A stretch of 64,000 nt of DNA from Streptomyces sp. 840.1 (lineage in GTDB: Bacteria > Actinomycetota > Actinomycetes > Streptomycetales > Streptomycetaceae): contig NZ_RJUU01000001.1 of assembly GCF_003751445.1 (NCBI RefSeq), positions 1,617,001 through 1,681,000 on the forward strand, in the 5' to 3' direction. The notes beneath the pieces were generated by a model, which saw only the letters and a list, made by a program, of their open reading frames with translations, was not told the DNA's origin and ran no database searches. The position numbers and the translations under genes are program-made. Below are positions 41,483-51,659 of the stretch, piece after piece. Numbering within the stretch: the stretch's first letter is position 1; each line of letters starts with the position of its first letter.

Positions 41483-42673
41483 GTGGGAGCGGAACCGAGC
41501 GTCGCGTCCGGCGAAAGAGAACGCCACCCGGAGGTACACGCCTACAGGCATATTCCACGTGAACACGGCAAGAACCTTCCGGGTCCCGTGCTGGCGCGGG
41601 TAATCCTCCGGGTGGTCGTGCTGAGTTATCTGATCATCACCGCGCTGAATATCCTCGCCACCGATCTCTCCGCGGGCGTCAAATTTCTCGGCGTCGCCGT
41701 ACTCACCGCGGTCTTCGTGATCCAGCTCGTCCACTCGACGCCGGACGCCAACCGCGCGTCGGTCCCGCGCAAGTGCCTCACCCTGGGCGCCCAGGCCCTG
41801 CTCACGTATCTGCCGGTCCTGCTCTTCGGCGTGCAGTGGGGGTCGATGGCCGGCTTCCTGGCCGGTTCGCTGCTGCTCATGATGCCGCAGCGGCTCGGCT
41901 GGACCCTGTACGGCCTGGTGGGCGTCAGCATGTTCGTACCGCCCCTGCTGCTGGGCCTTTCGGCGGTGGGCGCCTTCTACGCGGGGATGAGCACGCTCCT
42001 GACCGGTCTCGTCGTCTACGGGCTCACGCGCCTTGCCGAGCTGATCCAGGAGTTGCACAGTGCCCGCGACGAGGTCGCCCGCATGGCGGTGACGCAGGAG
42101 CGGCTGCGGTTCTCCCGGGACCTGCACGACCTGCTCGGCTACAGCCTGTCCGCGATCACGCTCAAGAGTGAGCTGATCCACCGGCTGATTCCGATGCAGC
42201 CCGACCGGGCCGTGGCGGAGGTCGAGGACGTCCTCGGCATCTCCCGGCAGTCCCTGGCCGATGTCCGCCGGGTGGCCAGCGGCTTCCGGGACATGTCGCT
42301 GCCCCAGGAGATCGAGACCGCCGAATCCGTGCTGATGGCCGCCAATGTGGACGTCGAGGTCAAGGGCGCGATCTGCGACGTCAGCCAGCAGATCGAGAAC
42401 GTACTGGCGGCGGTACTGCGCGAGGCGGTGACCAACGTCCTGCGTCACAGCGAGGCCCAGAGGTGCGTCATCGAGGCCTCGCAGCGGCAGGGAAGCGTCC
42501 GGCTCTCGGTGCTCAACGACGGTACGGACCCGCTGCACCGCGACCCGTCGCCGCACAGCGGGAGCGGCCTCGGCAACCTTCAGCTGCGACTGCGCGAGGT
42601 CGGCGGGAGCCTCGCCTCCGGGCTGGCTGCCGACGGTGGGTTCCACGTGCGGGCGGAGGTTCCCACGCCGTGA
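41483..42673 (+). CDS. Membrane sensor histidine kinase (HisKA_3)
   Basis: A 396-residue kinase. Residues ~35-190 contain five or six hydrophobic segments (VLARVILRVVVLSYLIITAL; TLGAQALLTYLPVLLFGV; GFLAGSLLLMMPQRLGWTLY; and others). A HisKA_3 dimerisation block follows with the phospho-His in RFSRDLHDLLGYSLSAITLK. The HATPase part has REAVTNVLRHSEAQ (N-box) and SGSGLGNLQLRLREVGG (G-box). This is a NarL-partner, DesK-like kinase with no large extracellular domain, suited to sensing a membrane-associated or peptide signal. Start GTG 41483; AGAGGAGG lies very close. It follows the YcaO gene by 78 bases. Confidence 0.88.
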   Translation: MGAEPSVASGERERHPEVHAYRHIPREHGKNLPGPVLARVILRVVVLSYLIITALNILATDLSAGVKFLGVAVLTAVFVIQLVHSTPDANRASVPRKCLTLGAQALLTYLPVLLFGVQWGSMAGFLAGSLLLMMPQRLGWTLYGLVGVSMFVPPLLLGLSAVGAFYAGMSTLLTGLVVYGLTRLAELIQELHSARDEVARMAVTQERLRFSRDLHDLLGYSLSAITLKSELIHRLIPMQPDRAVAEVEDVLGISRQSLADVRRVASGFRDMSLPQEIETAESVLMAANVDVEVKGAICDVSQQIENVLAAVLREAVTNVLRHSEAQRCVIEASQRQGSVRLSVLNDGTDPLHRDPSPHSGSGLGNLQLRLREVGGSLASGLAADGGFHVRAEVPTP

Positions 42674-42849
42674 ACGGGCCGGGGCCGCAGGGCCGCGAAA
42701 CCGTTCGGATCATGGAGTAGGACCCTCCGTATACAGGCGGCCGGCAACGCAGAGCGAGCATGTGAAACTCGCCACGAATCCCGGGGCCGGATGCCGTACG
42801 ATCGCCCCGCGTGAGGCGCGGGGGAGCGCCGCCGGAGAACGGGGGACGC

Positions 42850-43458
42850 GTGATTCGTATTCTGCTGGCCGAAGACATGAACATGGTTCGCGGCGCCTTG
42901 GTCGCGCTGCTGGATCTCGAGGAAGACTTCGAGGTCGTCTGCGAACTCGAGCGCGGCGACGAGATCGTGGCAGGCGCCCTGAAGCACCGGCCCGACGTCG
43001 CCGTCATCGACATCGACCTGCCGGGCATGGACGGCCTGACCGCGGCAGCCGAACTGCGGGAGCGGATGCCGCAGTGCCACACCCTGATCCTGACCAGCCT
43101 CGGCCGGCCGGGCACACTGCACCGCGCCATCGGGGCCCAGGTGGCGGGATACCTCCTCAAGGACGCCCCGCCCAGAGAACTCGCCAGCGCAGTAAGACGC
43201 GTGGCGGCCGGACACCGGGTCGTCGATCCTCAACTGGCCGTCTCCGCCTGGGGCGTCGGCCCCAATCCGCTGACCCTCCGGGAGACCGAGGTGCTCCGGC
43301 TGGCGGCGAAGGGCGCGGAGCCTCCGGAGATCGCGGCCTCGCTCCACCTGTCGACCGGAACCGTACGGAACTACCTGACGACCGTCATCGCGAAGCTGAA
43401 CGCCCGCAATCGGGTCGACGCCATTCTGATCGCGCAGGAGTCGGGCTGGCTGCTGTGA
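42850..43458 (+). CDS. NarL/FixJ-type response regulator
   Basis: A 202-residue regulator. The receiver domain begins VIRILLAEDMNMVRGALVAL, with phospho-acceptor Asp in VAVIDIDLPGMDG, Thr/Ser in LILTSLGRPG and Lys in GYLLKDAPPREL. The C-terminal LuxR-type HTH reads LTLRETEVLRLAAKGAEPPE, followed by IAASLHLSTGTVRNYLTTVI. GTG 42850 follows GGGGGA. It pairs with the kinase encoded 177 bases upstream. Likely targets are the RiPP locus itself or a wider regulon. Confidence 0.9.
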   Translation: MIRILLAEDMNMVRGALVALLDLEEDFEVVCELERGDEIVAGALKHRPDVAVIDIDLPGMDGLTAAAELRERMPQCHTLILTSLGRPGTLHRAIGAQVAGYLLKDAPPRELASAVRRVAAGHRVVDPQLAVSAWGVGPNPLTLRETEVLRLAAKGAEPPEIAASLHLSTGTVRNYLTTVIAKLNARNRVDAILIAQESGWLL

Positions 43459-43464
43459 ACGCCT

Positions 43465-44166
43465 TCACGCACCGGGGTTCCCGCGGCTGCTGAAGGCGCC
43501 CGGGTCGCCCTCGGCGGGGGCCGCCGCCCAGTCCTCGTCCTCGTCCCGCACCGGCGCCACCATGCCGGCCGCGGCCAGGTATTCGAGGATGGCCTTCGTC
43601 ACCTCGGCCGGCAGCGGCAGCGCGGCCGAGGCCGCGTCCGGGGTGATCGGCCACGCGAGCAGGCCGACGACCCACACCGCTTCCGGGCGGTGCAGCTGCA
43701 CCCGGTGCGGTGAGCCGACGGCCTCCAGGACGAACCCCGCCTTCTCCAGGGTGAGGGAGACCCCTCCGGGCAGCTTCAGTAATCGCCGGTCCGGAACGCC
43801 CACGGGCGTGAAGACCGCGTGCCTGGACACCGCGGACACCGAAAGCAGCGGGCCGTTGCGGTCGGTGATCATCCCCAGGGTCCGCACGATGAGGTGGGAC
43901 AGCGCGCGCAGGGTCGGCAGCACCACGAGGTACGTGCCGCCCGCGCTCTCCGTGCCCTCGGACCGGTCGTCGACGTTCGCCAGGAGGACCGGCCCGAGCT
44001 CCATCCGCCGCAGCGCCTCACGGATCAGGGGGCCCGGCCGGCGTATCCGCTCCGTGCCCAGTCGGCCCCGGAGCACGAGATCCTCCCCGGTCTCGTCGGG
44101 TTCGACCAGGACGTCCTCGTGCAGCGACCACAGATCGACTGTGTGACGCCCGGTGGGCTGCGCCAT
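43465..44166 (-). CDS. Stand-alone SagB N-terminal-like protein, no nitroreductase domain
   Basis: A 233-residue protein. The order and wording of its blocks resemble the N-terminal non-catalytic half of actinobacterial SagB-type peptide dehydrogenases: VDLWSLHEDVLVEPDETG, PLIREALRRMELGPVLLANV, LIVRTLGMITDRNGPLLSV, LHRPEAVWVVGLLAWPIT and ILEYLAAAGMVAPV. Full SagB proteins continue after that point into an FMN nitroreductase domain; here the protein ends in an acidic/Ser-Gly tail. No FMN motif is present. It could be an accessory leader-binding or scaffold protein for the YcaO enzyme. ATG 44166 follows GGAAGGGGA. It converges on the response regulator, with 6 bases between stops. Confidence 0.65.
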   Translation of the reverse strand: MAQPTGRHTVDLWSLHEDVLVEPDETGEDLVLRGRLGTERIRRPGPLIREALRRMELGPVLLANVDDRSEGTESAGGTYLVVLPTLRALSHLIVRTLGMITDRNGPLLSVSAVSRHAVFTPVGVPDRRLLKLPGGVSLTLEKAGFVLEAVGSPHRVQLHRPEAVWVVGLLAWPITPDAASAALPLPAEVTKAILEYLAAAGMVAPVRDEDEDWAAAPAEGDPGAFSSRGNPGA

Positions 44167-44366
44167 GGCGTCCCCTTCCGTCAACTCGAGACTCCCTCGA
44201 TTCTGACTCTGTGCACGTCCCGTTCACAGCCACGAGGCCACGTGCCTGGCGTGAAGATCTCATACCGGGCGGCCGGAAACCGGGCGCTTTGGCAGGTCAC
44301 AAGTGCGCATTCCTACGGTGCGACCTGCAGGGCGACAGCCGAGTCCGAGGGAAGGGAGGGCGGCCG

Positions 44367-46266
44367 GTGGCCGTTCAGACGACTGAGCGTGCGGGAGAAC
44401 CGCCGCGAAGGCACGCGGTGGGGAAGACGGTCCGCCGTCTGGACCGGGTGATCATCCGTTTCGCGGGTGACTCCGGTGACGGTATGCAGCTCACGGGTGA
44501 CCGGTTCACCTCGGAGACCGCTTCCTTCGGGAACGACCTCTCCACCCTGCCGAACTTCCCCGCCGAGATCCGCGCCCCCGCAGGCACCCTGCCCGGCGTC
44601 TCCTCGTTCCAGCTCCACTTCGCCGACCACGACATCCTCACCCCCGGCGACGCACCCAACGTCCTCGTCGCGATGAACCCGGCCGCACTCAAAGCCAACA
44701 TCGCCGACGTCCCACGCGGCGCCGAAATCATCGTCAACACCGACGAGTTCACCAAACGCCCGATGGCCAAGGTCGGATACCAGACCAACCCCCTGGAAGA
44801 CGGCTCACTGGAGGCGTACAACGTCCACCCAGTGCCCCTGACCACCCTCACCATCGAAGCACTCAAAGACTTCGAGCTCCCCCGCAAGGAAGCCGAACGC
44901 TCGAAGAACATGTTCGCGCTCGGGCTGCTCTCGTGGATGTACCACCGCCCGACCGAGGGAACCGAGACCTTCCTGCGGACCAAATTCGCGAAGAAACCAC
45001 AGATCGCCGAAGCGAACGTCGCCGCGTTCCGGGCGGGCTGGAACTTCGGCGAGACCACCGAGGACTTCGCGGTCAGCTACGAGGTCGCCCCTGCCACCCA
45101 GGCCTTCCCCACCGGCACCTACCGCAACATCTCCGGGAACCTCGCCCTGTCCTACGGCCTCATCGCCGCAGGCCGCCAGGCCGACCTGCCCATCTACCTG
45201 GGCTCCTACCCCATCACCCCGGCCTCCGACATCCTGCACGAACTCTCCAAGCACAAGAACTTCGGCGTACGCACCTTCCAGGCCGAGGACGAGATCGCCG
45301 GCATCGGCGCCGCACTCGGCGCCGCCTTCGGCGGAGCACTCGGAGTCACCACCACCTCCGGCCCCGGCGTCGCACTCAAGTCGGAGACCATCGGCTTGGC
45401 CGTGTCGCTGGAACTGCCGTTGTTGATCATTGATATCCAGCGGGGTGGTCCCTCGACCGGGCTGCCCACCAAGACCGAGCAGGCCGACCTGCTCCAGGCC
45501 ATGTACGGGCGCAACGGCGAAGCCCCCGTACCGATCGTCGCCCCGAAGACCCCGGCGGACTGCTTCGACGCCGCACTCGACGCCGCCCGGATCGCCCTGA
45601 CCTACCGCACCCCGGTCTTCCTGCTCTCCGACGGCTACCTCGCCAACGGCTCCGAGCCCTGGCGCATCCCCGAAACGGACAGCCTCCCCGACCTGCGCGT
45701 CCAGTTCGCCCACGCACCCAACCACGAACTGGCCGACGGCACCGAAGTGTTCTGGCCCTACAAACGCGACCCGCAGACCCTGGCCCGCCCCTGGGCCGTC
45801 CCCGGCACCCCCGGCCTCGAACACCGCATCGGCGGCATCGAGAAACAGGACGGCACCGGCAACATCTCCTACGACCCCGCCAACCACGACTTCATGGTCC
45901 GCACCCGCCAAGCCAAGATCGACGGCATCGAAGTCCCGGACGTGGAGGTCGACGACCCCGCCGAGGCCCGGACGCTGGTCCTGGGCTGGGGCTCCACCTA
46001 CGGGCCCATCACCGCCGCCGTCCGCCGGCTGCGCGCCGCCGGGCAGCCCATCGCCCAGGCACACCTGCGCCACATCAACCCGTTCCCACGGAACCTCGGC
46101 GACGTACTCGAACGCTACGACAAGGTCGTCGTCCCGGAGATGAACCTCGGGCAGCTGGCCACTCTCATCCGGGCCAAGTACCTGGTGGACGCGCACAGTT
46201 ACAACCAGGTCAACGGCATGCCGTTCAAGGCCGAGCAGCTCGCGACGGCCCTCAAGGAGGCCATCG

Positions 46267-46274
<8 letters not shown>
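44367..46274 (+). CDS. korA: 2-oxoacid:ferredoxin oxidoreductase, alpha/gamma-fused subunit
   Basis: A 635-residue subunit of the KGOR/OGOR type. The N-terminal gamma-like part (residues ~25-220) has RFAGDSGDGMQLTGDRF and NFPAEIRAPAGTLPGVS. The alpha part starts near 235 with GNLALSYGLIAAGRQA, the SYPITPASDILHEL motif and QAEDEIAGIGAALGAA, and ends with the transketolase C-terminal-like block and HINPFPRNLGDVLERY. With KorB it oxidatively decarboxylates a 2-oxoacid, probably 2-oxoglutarate, to the acyl-CoA while reducing ferredoxin. GTG 44367 follows GGAGGG. Confidence 0.92.
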
Positions 46275-47342
<1,068 letters not shown>

Positions 47343-47346
<4 letters not shown>

Positions 47347-47666
47347 CCTACGTCATCGCCCAGCCCTGCGTGGACCTCAAGGACAAGGCGTGCATCGACG
47401 AGTGCCCCGTCGACTGCATCTACGAGGGCCCGCGCAAGATGTACATCCACCCCGACGAGTGCGTCGACTGCGGGGCCTGCGAGCCCGTCTGCCCGGTCGA
47501 GGCCATCTTCTACGAGGACGCGCTGCCCACCGAGTGGGCGGGGTACGCGGTCGCCGACCGGGAGATCTTCGTCCCCCTGGGCTCGCCGGCCGGGGCCGCG
47601 TCCCACGGGGTGTTCGCCGAGGACCACCCCACGGTCGTGGTGGAGCCGGTGCGCGAACCAGGCTGA
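47343..47666 (+). CDS. Ferredoxin (7Fe type)
   Basis: A 107-residue bacterial ferredoxin. The first cluster region is CVDLKDKACIDECPVDCIYE and the second CVDCGACEPVCPVEAIF, the pattern of actinobacterial 3Fe-4S/4Fe-4S (FdxA-like) ferredoxins. The ~40-residue C-terminal extension (PLGSPAGAASHGVFAEDHP) is usual for this group. The start lies in an ATGA overlap with korB, so it is the likely direct electron acceptor of the KorAB enzyme. Confidence 0.92.
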
Positions 47667-47822
47667 CCTGCCACGGGGGCCGGCGGTCCTCCGGCGGGGG
47701 TGCGGGCTCCCGTCCTTCTTCCCTGGTTCTTCAGTGGGAAGGTCCACCGTGGAGGGAGTCAATTCAAGCCGTTGCTTTGACGCCACGCCAGAGAGCCGCC
47801 AGGACACTCGCAAAGGATCTCC

Positions 47823-48890
47823 ATGGACATCGCTCCCTCACCCTTCGCCGTTCGGCAGACCTTCGGCCCCCGGGCCGACGACGTGGACCAGCACGAGCAC
47901 CTGCCCGCTCCCTCGCCGTCCGCCTCGTTCCTCGGCCCGCACCATCTCGTCCACTGCCCGGACACTCCGGAGGCGTTCGTGCTCGCCTCCACGGAGCCGG
48001 TCCGTCAGCACTTCGCCTTCTCCACCGAACTTCCGCAGGACCACCCGCTGTTCTCCGATGCGACGGCACCCTTCCACGATCTGCTGTACCCGATCGAGTC
48101 ACTGCGGCAGACGGCGCTCTTCGCCGCCGGGCGGTACTTCCGGGTGCCGGAGAACCGGCGCACGCTCGTCACCACCAGCGCGGCGGTGGTCACCGATGTG
48201 GCTCCGTGGCAGCGTTCCCGGACCGGCAGCCAGCTCGGCCTCGACCTCGACCTGACACCGACCGAGGTCGTGAAGGGCGTACCGCGCGGGATGCGGTGCC
48301 GTGCGTCGGTGAGCATCGACGGTGCGGAGTGCGGCACGGCCGAGGCACGGCTCCTGTTCCTGATGCCGGGGGTGTACCGCAACCACCGCACGCACGGCCG
48401 GCAGGAGAGCGAGCACTCCGCTCAGCGCAACAGCGGACTGCCACCGGGGCACGCCACCCCCGCGCCCTCGCTGGTCGGCCGGGGCTCGGCACGCAACGTC
48501 ATGATCGGGCTGCCGTTCGACGAGTCGGAGGAAGGGCTGACGTTCCCGGTGGACGTGCCCTCGGCCAGGGAGGTCCTGCCGGACGCGGGACACGAGGTGC
48601 CCGCCTCGCTCTTCCTGGAGGCATCCCGCCAGGCGGCGCTGTTCGCCGCCGGTGAGCTCTACGGCTTCGCGCCCTCCCACACCCTGCTGACGAACTGGCG
48701 TGCGTCCTTCCGCGGCTTCGCCGAACCGGGGCTGCCGCTGCGCTGCTCCGTACAGCCGCTCGGTGAACAGGCAGGGTCCGAGCTGCGCCGCAATGCCTCC
48801 GGGCAGCCCGTCGCGGAGCTGCGGCTGACCTTCGTCCAGGGTTCCCGCGTGGTGTCGACCGTGGCCGCATCCGTCCTGCAGATCTGCTGA
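47823..48890 (+). CDS. AfsA-like hotdog-fold protein
   Basis: A 355-residue protein with two AfsA-type hotdog repeats. Repeat 1 covers residues ~40-165 (PEAFVLASTEPVRQHFAFST, then DLLYPIESLRQTALFAAGRY). Repeat 2 covers ~200-350 (LPDAGHEVPASLFLEASRQA, then LYGFAPSHTLLTNWRASFRG). AfsA/ScbA enzymes condense dihydroxyacetone phosphate with a beta-ketoacyl-ACP at the first step of gamma-butyrolactone signal synthesis. Here the gene sits at the edge of a biosynthetic cluster, without a receptor gene next to it. It could make a signal or act in the pathway. AAGGA precedes ATG 47823. Confidence 0.8.
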   Translation: MDIAPSPFAVRQTFGPRADDVDQHEHLPAPSPSASFLGPHHLVHCPDTPEAFVLASTEPVRQHFAFSTELPQDHPLFSDATAPFHDLLYPIESLRQTALFAAGRYFRVPENRRTLVTTSAAVVTDVAPWQRSRTGSQLGLDLDLTPTEVVKGVPRGMRCRASVSIDGAECGTAEARLLFLMPGVYRNHRTHGRQESEHSAQRNSGLPPGHATPAPSLVGRGSARNVMIGLPFDESEEGLTFPVDVPSAREVLPDAGHEVPASLFLEASRQAALFAAGELYGFAPSHTLLTNWRASFRGFAEPGLPLRCSVQPLGEQAGSELRRNASGQPVAELRLTFVQGSRVVSTVAASVLQIC

Positions 48891-48939
48891 TCGGCACGTT
48901 CCGGCCTCGTGCCGCCGGACGGCCGCTAAGGAGCACACC

Positions 48940-51588
48940 ATGCGATTTCATGTGCTGGGCCCGGTCCGGATGGAACAGAGAACACCGTCCGCCGCCAAGC
49001 CCAGAGTCGTACTCGCCACGCTTCTGGTTCAGGGGAACAACGTCGTCTCCACCCACAGCCTGATCGACGAGCTGTGGGGCATGGAGCCGCCGCGCACCGC
49101 CGCGACCACACTCCAGGTGTACGTGTCGCAGTTGCGCAAGGCGCTGGCCGACACGGTGGACGACGAGCGGGAGCAGCCGCTCCTGACCAGGCCGCCCGGC
49201 TATGTGATCCAGGTGCGCCCGGGAGAGCTGGACCTCGCGGTGTTCGAGTCGCTGCGCACCCGGGGCCGTGCCGCCTACGAACAGCGGGACTTCGAGGCGG
49301 CCTCGCGGTGGCTCGGTGAGTCGCTGGACCTGTGGTCGGGGCCCGCGCTGTCCGGGATTCCGCACGGGCCTTCGCTGGAGACGAACGCCATACGGCTCAA
49401 CGAACTGCGCACGGAGGTGCTGGAGCAGCGGATCGCGGCCGATCTCCTGCTGGGACGCCACCATGAGCTGATCGGCGAACTGATGGCGCTGGCCAACGAG
49501 TTCCCGATGCGGGAGACCCTGCAGGCCCATCTGATGGTCGCCCTGTACCGGTCGGGGCGGGAGGCGGAGGCCCTGCGGACCTACCACCGGGCGCGCCGGA
49601 CGCTGATCAACGAACTGGGGGTCGAGCCCGGCCCCACGCTGACCCGGCTCCTGGACCGGGTACTGGCCGCCGACCCCGGGCTGGCCTGGCACGACACCCC
49701 GCTGCGGGCCCCCGGGACGGTCTCGGCGGGCTCCCCGACGCGGCCGGGCCGGGCCGCCCCGTCCCTGCACCGGCTGCCGCCGAGGGCGGCTCACTTCACC
49801 GGCCGGGACGAGGAACTGGCCCGGGGACGAAGGTTCCTGGCCGCCGCGGCCCCGGGCGCGGCCCGGGTGCTGGCGGTCTCGGGGAGGCCCGGGGTCGGCA
49901 AGTCCTCGCTGGCCGTCCAACTGGCACACTCCGCCGACGGGTTCGCCGACGGGAGGATTCACATCGGGCTGCGCGACGCGGCCGGGGCGGCCGTTCCGCC
50001 GGAGACGGCGATGGCGATGCTGCTGCGCCGGCTGCGGGCCGACGAACCGGCTCCGGACGACCCGCTGCCGGCCGGAGCCGAGGAGCTCGGCGAGCTCCTG
50101 CACCGGCACACCCAGGGCCGGGACCTGCTGCTCGTCCTCGACGACGCGGTGTCCGAGGCCCAGGTGCGGCCGCTGCTCGCGTCCGTACCGGACAGCATGG
50201 TCGTGCTGACCAGCCGCCGGACACTGGCGGCGCTGGACGACGTGCAGCATCTGGTCCTCGATGTGCTCGGCCCCGAGGAGGCCGAGCGGCTCCTGACCGA
50301 CGCGGGCGGGCCGCGCATGGCGCAGGACCCGGCGGCGGTCGCCGAGCTGGCGCGGCTGTGCGGCCGGCTGCCGCTCGCCCTGCGCGTGACGGCCGGCGGC
50401 CTGGCGGTCCGGCCGCACTGGACCGCGGCCGGGCTGGTGAAGCGGCTGGCCGACGAACGGACCCGGCTGTCCGCGCTGACGCTGGGCGATCTGGACGTGC
50501 GCAGCGGGCTGCTGGCCGCCTACCGGGACGTCCCGGCCCCCGAGCGGGCGGCGTTCCGGCTGCTCGGTCTCGCCCCGCTGCCGGACTTCCGGCTGTGGAC
50601 CGCGGCCGCGTTGCTCGGCCTGGATCCGCCCGATGCCGAAGGACGGCTGGAGACGCTCGTGCGGGCGCATCTCCTGGAGGCGCGGGGGCGTTCAGGGACG
50701 CAGGCTCCGGTGAGCTACGGATTCCACTCACTGCTGAGGTCGCTGGCCCTGGAGATGCTGGCCGAGGAACCCGCGTCCGTCGTGCCGGCCGCGATGGACC
50801 GGCTCGGCCGGGCGTGTGTCGTGCTGGCGCGCCGGGCGGACGCGTTGCTCGCCCCCGGCCGGGACCGGCTCGCGGCGTCCGAGGGGGCCGGTGCCGAGCG
50901 GCCGCCGGGGTTCTCGCCGCTGACGTGGTTCCGGGAGGAGTCCGCCGGTCTGCTGGCGGTCGTACGGCAGACGCATGCGGCCGGGCTGTGGGAGCCGACG
51001 AGCGCCCTGGCGTCCGCCCTGAGCGGGTACTACGAGGCGTGTGCGCGCTGGGACGACTGGCAGGTCAGCCACGATCTGGCGCTCGACGCGGCGCGGCGCT
51101 CCGCAGACGTGGCCGCGGAGGCGTCCCTGGTGCGGTCCCTGGGTGATCTGGCCTGGCAGCGCCGCCGGTACGACCGGGCCATGGGCTGCTACGAGCTCGG
51201 CGGCCGGCTGTTCACCCGGCACGGCGACCGGGCCGGAGCGGGCCGTTGCTCCAGCGGCGAGGGCGACGTGCTGTTCGGCCGGGGCCGGGTGGCGGAGGCC
51301 GGGGCCCGGTACGCGCGGGCGCTGGGCGCGGGCCGTGCGCAGGGTGACGCGCGGGGCCTGGCGGACGCGCTGCGCGGGCTCGCCTTCGTGGCGCTGCGCG
51401 AGGGGCGCCCCGAGGAGGCGCTGCGCCTGCTCGGCGAGTGCGCCGAGGCGGCGAAGGCGGCGGGCGACGAGCGCTGGCACGCCTACGCGCGGCGGACCGG
51501 CGCCCTGGTGGCCGAGACGGCCGAGGTGTCGTGGTCCCGGCTGGAAGTGCGCCCAGGGGTCTGGCTGCTGGACCCGTCGGCGGGCTGA
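48940..51588 (+). CDS. AfsR/SARP-family regulator with NB-ARC and TPR domains
   Basis: An 882-residue regulator. The N-terminal SARP unit has an OmpR-like wHTH (MRFHVLGPVRM, then LIDELWGMEPPRTAATTLQV and YVSQLRKAL) and a BTAD helical domain (LRTRGRAAYEQRDFEAASRW, then AEALRTYHRARRTLINELGV). An NB-ARC ATPase follows, with Walker A GRPGVGKSSLAVQ near residue 315 and LLLVLDDAVSEAQV. The C-terminal ~250 residues look like TPR helices. It is the probable pathway activator of the adjoining cluster; targets would be direct repeats near cluster promoters. AAGGAG stands before ATG 48940. Confidence 0.9.
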   Translation: MRFHVLGPVRMEQRTPSAAKPRVVLATLLVQGNNVVSTHSLIDELWGMEPPRTAATTLQVYVSQLRKALADTVDDEREQPLLTRPPGYVIQVRPGELDLAVFESLRTRGRAAYEQRDFEAASRWLGESLDLWSGPALSGIPHGPSLETNAIRLNELRTEVLEQRIAADLLLGRHHELIGELMALANEFPMRETLQAHLMVALYRSGREAEALRTYHRARRTLINELGVEPGPTLTRLLDRVLAADPGLAWHDTPLRAPGTVSAGSPTRPGRAAPSLHRLPPRAAHFTGRDEELARGRRFLAAAAPGAARVLAVSGRPGVGKSSLAVQLAHSADGFADGRIHIGLRDAAGAAVPPETAMAMLLRRLRADEPAPDDPLPAGAEELGELLHRHTQGRDLLLVLDDAVSEAQVRPLLASVPDSMVVLTSRRTLAALDDVQHLVLDVLGPEEAERLLTDAGGPRMAQDPAAVAELARLCGRLPLALRVTAGGLAVRPHWTAAGLVKRLADERTRLSALTLGDLDVRSGLLAAYRDVPAPERAAFRLLGLAPLPDFRLWTAAALLGLDPPDAEGRLETLVRAHLLEARGRSGTQAPVSYGFHSLLRSLALEMLAEEPASVVPAAMDRLGRACVVLARRADALLAPGRDRLAASEGAGAERPPGFSPLTWFREESAGLLAVVRQTHAAGLWEPTSALASALSGYYEACARWDDWQVSHDLALDAARRSADVAAEASLVRSLGDLAWQRRRYDRAMGCYELGGRLFTRHGDRAGAGRCSSGEGDVLFGRGRVAEAGARYARALGAGRAQGDARGLADALRGLAFVALREGRPEEALRLLGECAEAAKAAGDERWHAYARRTGALVAETAEVSWSRLEVRPGVWLLDPSAG

Positions 51589-51603
51589 CGTGCGGGCCCC
51601 GGG

Positions 51604-51626
51604 CGGTGGGCCCGGCACCCCCACCG
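51604..51626. terminator. Bidirectional hairpin between the SARP gene and the biosynthetic operon end
   Basis: CGGTGGG at 51604-51610 pairs with CCCACCG at 51620-51626 around a 9-base loop. It lies in the 71-base gap between the rightward SARP gene and the leftward hydrolase gene, so it can end both messages. Confidence 0.55.
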
Positions 51627-51659
51627 GGCCCTCGGCCCTCTCCACCGCCCGCCGGAGCC

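Noticed and set aside
44167..44366. Possible gene in the 200-base gap before korA
   Set aside because: Open frames here are extensions of korA without similarity; only promoter space is likely.
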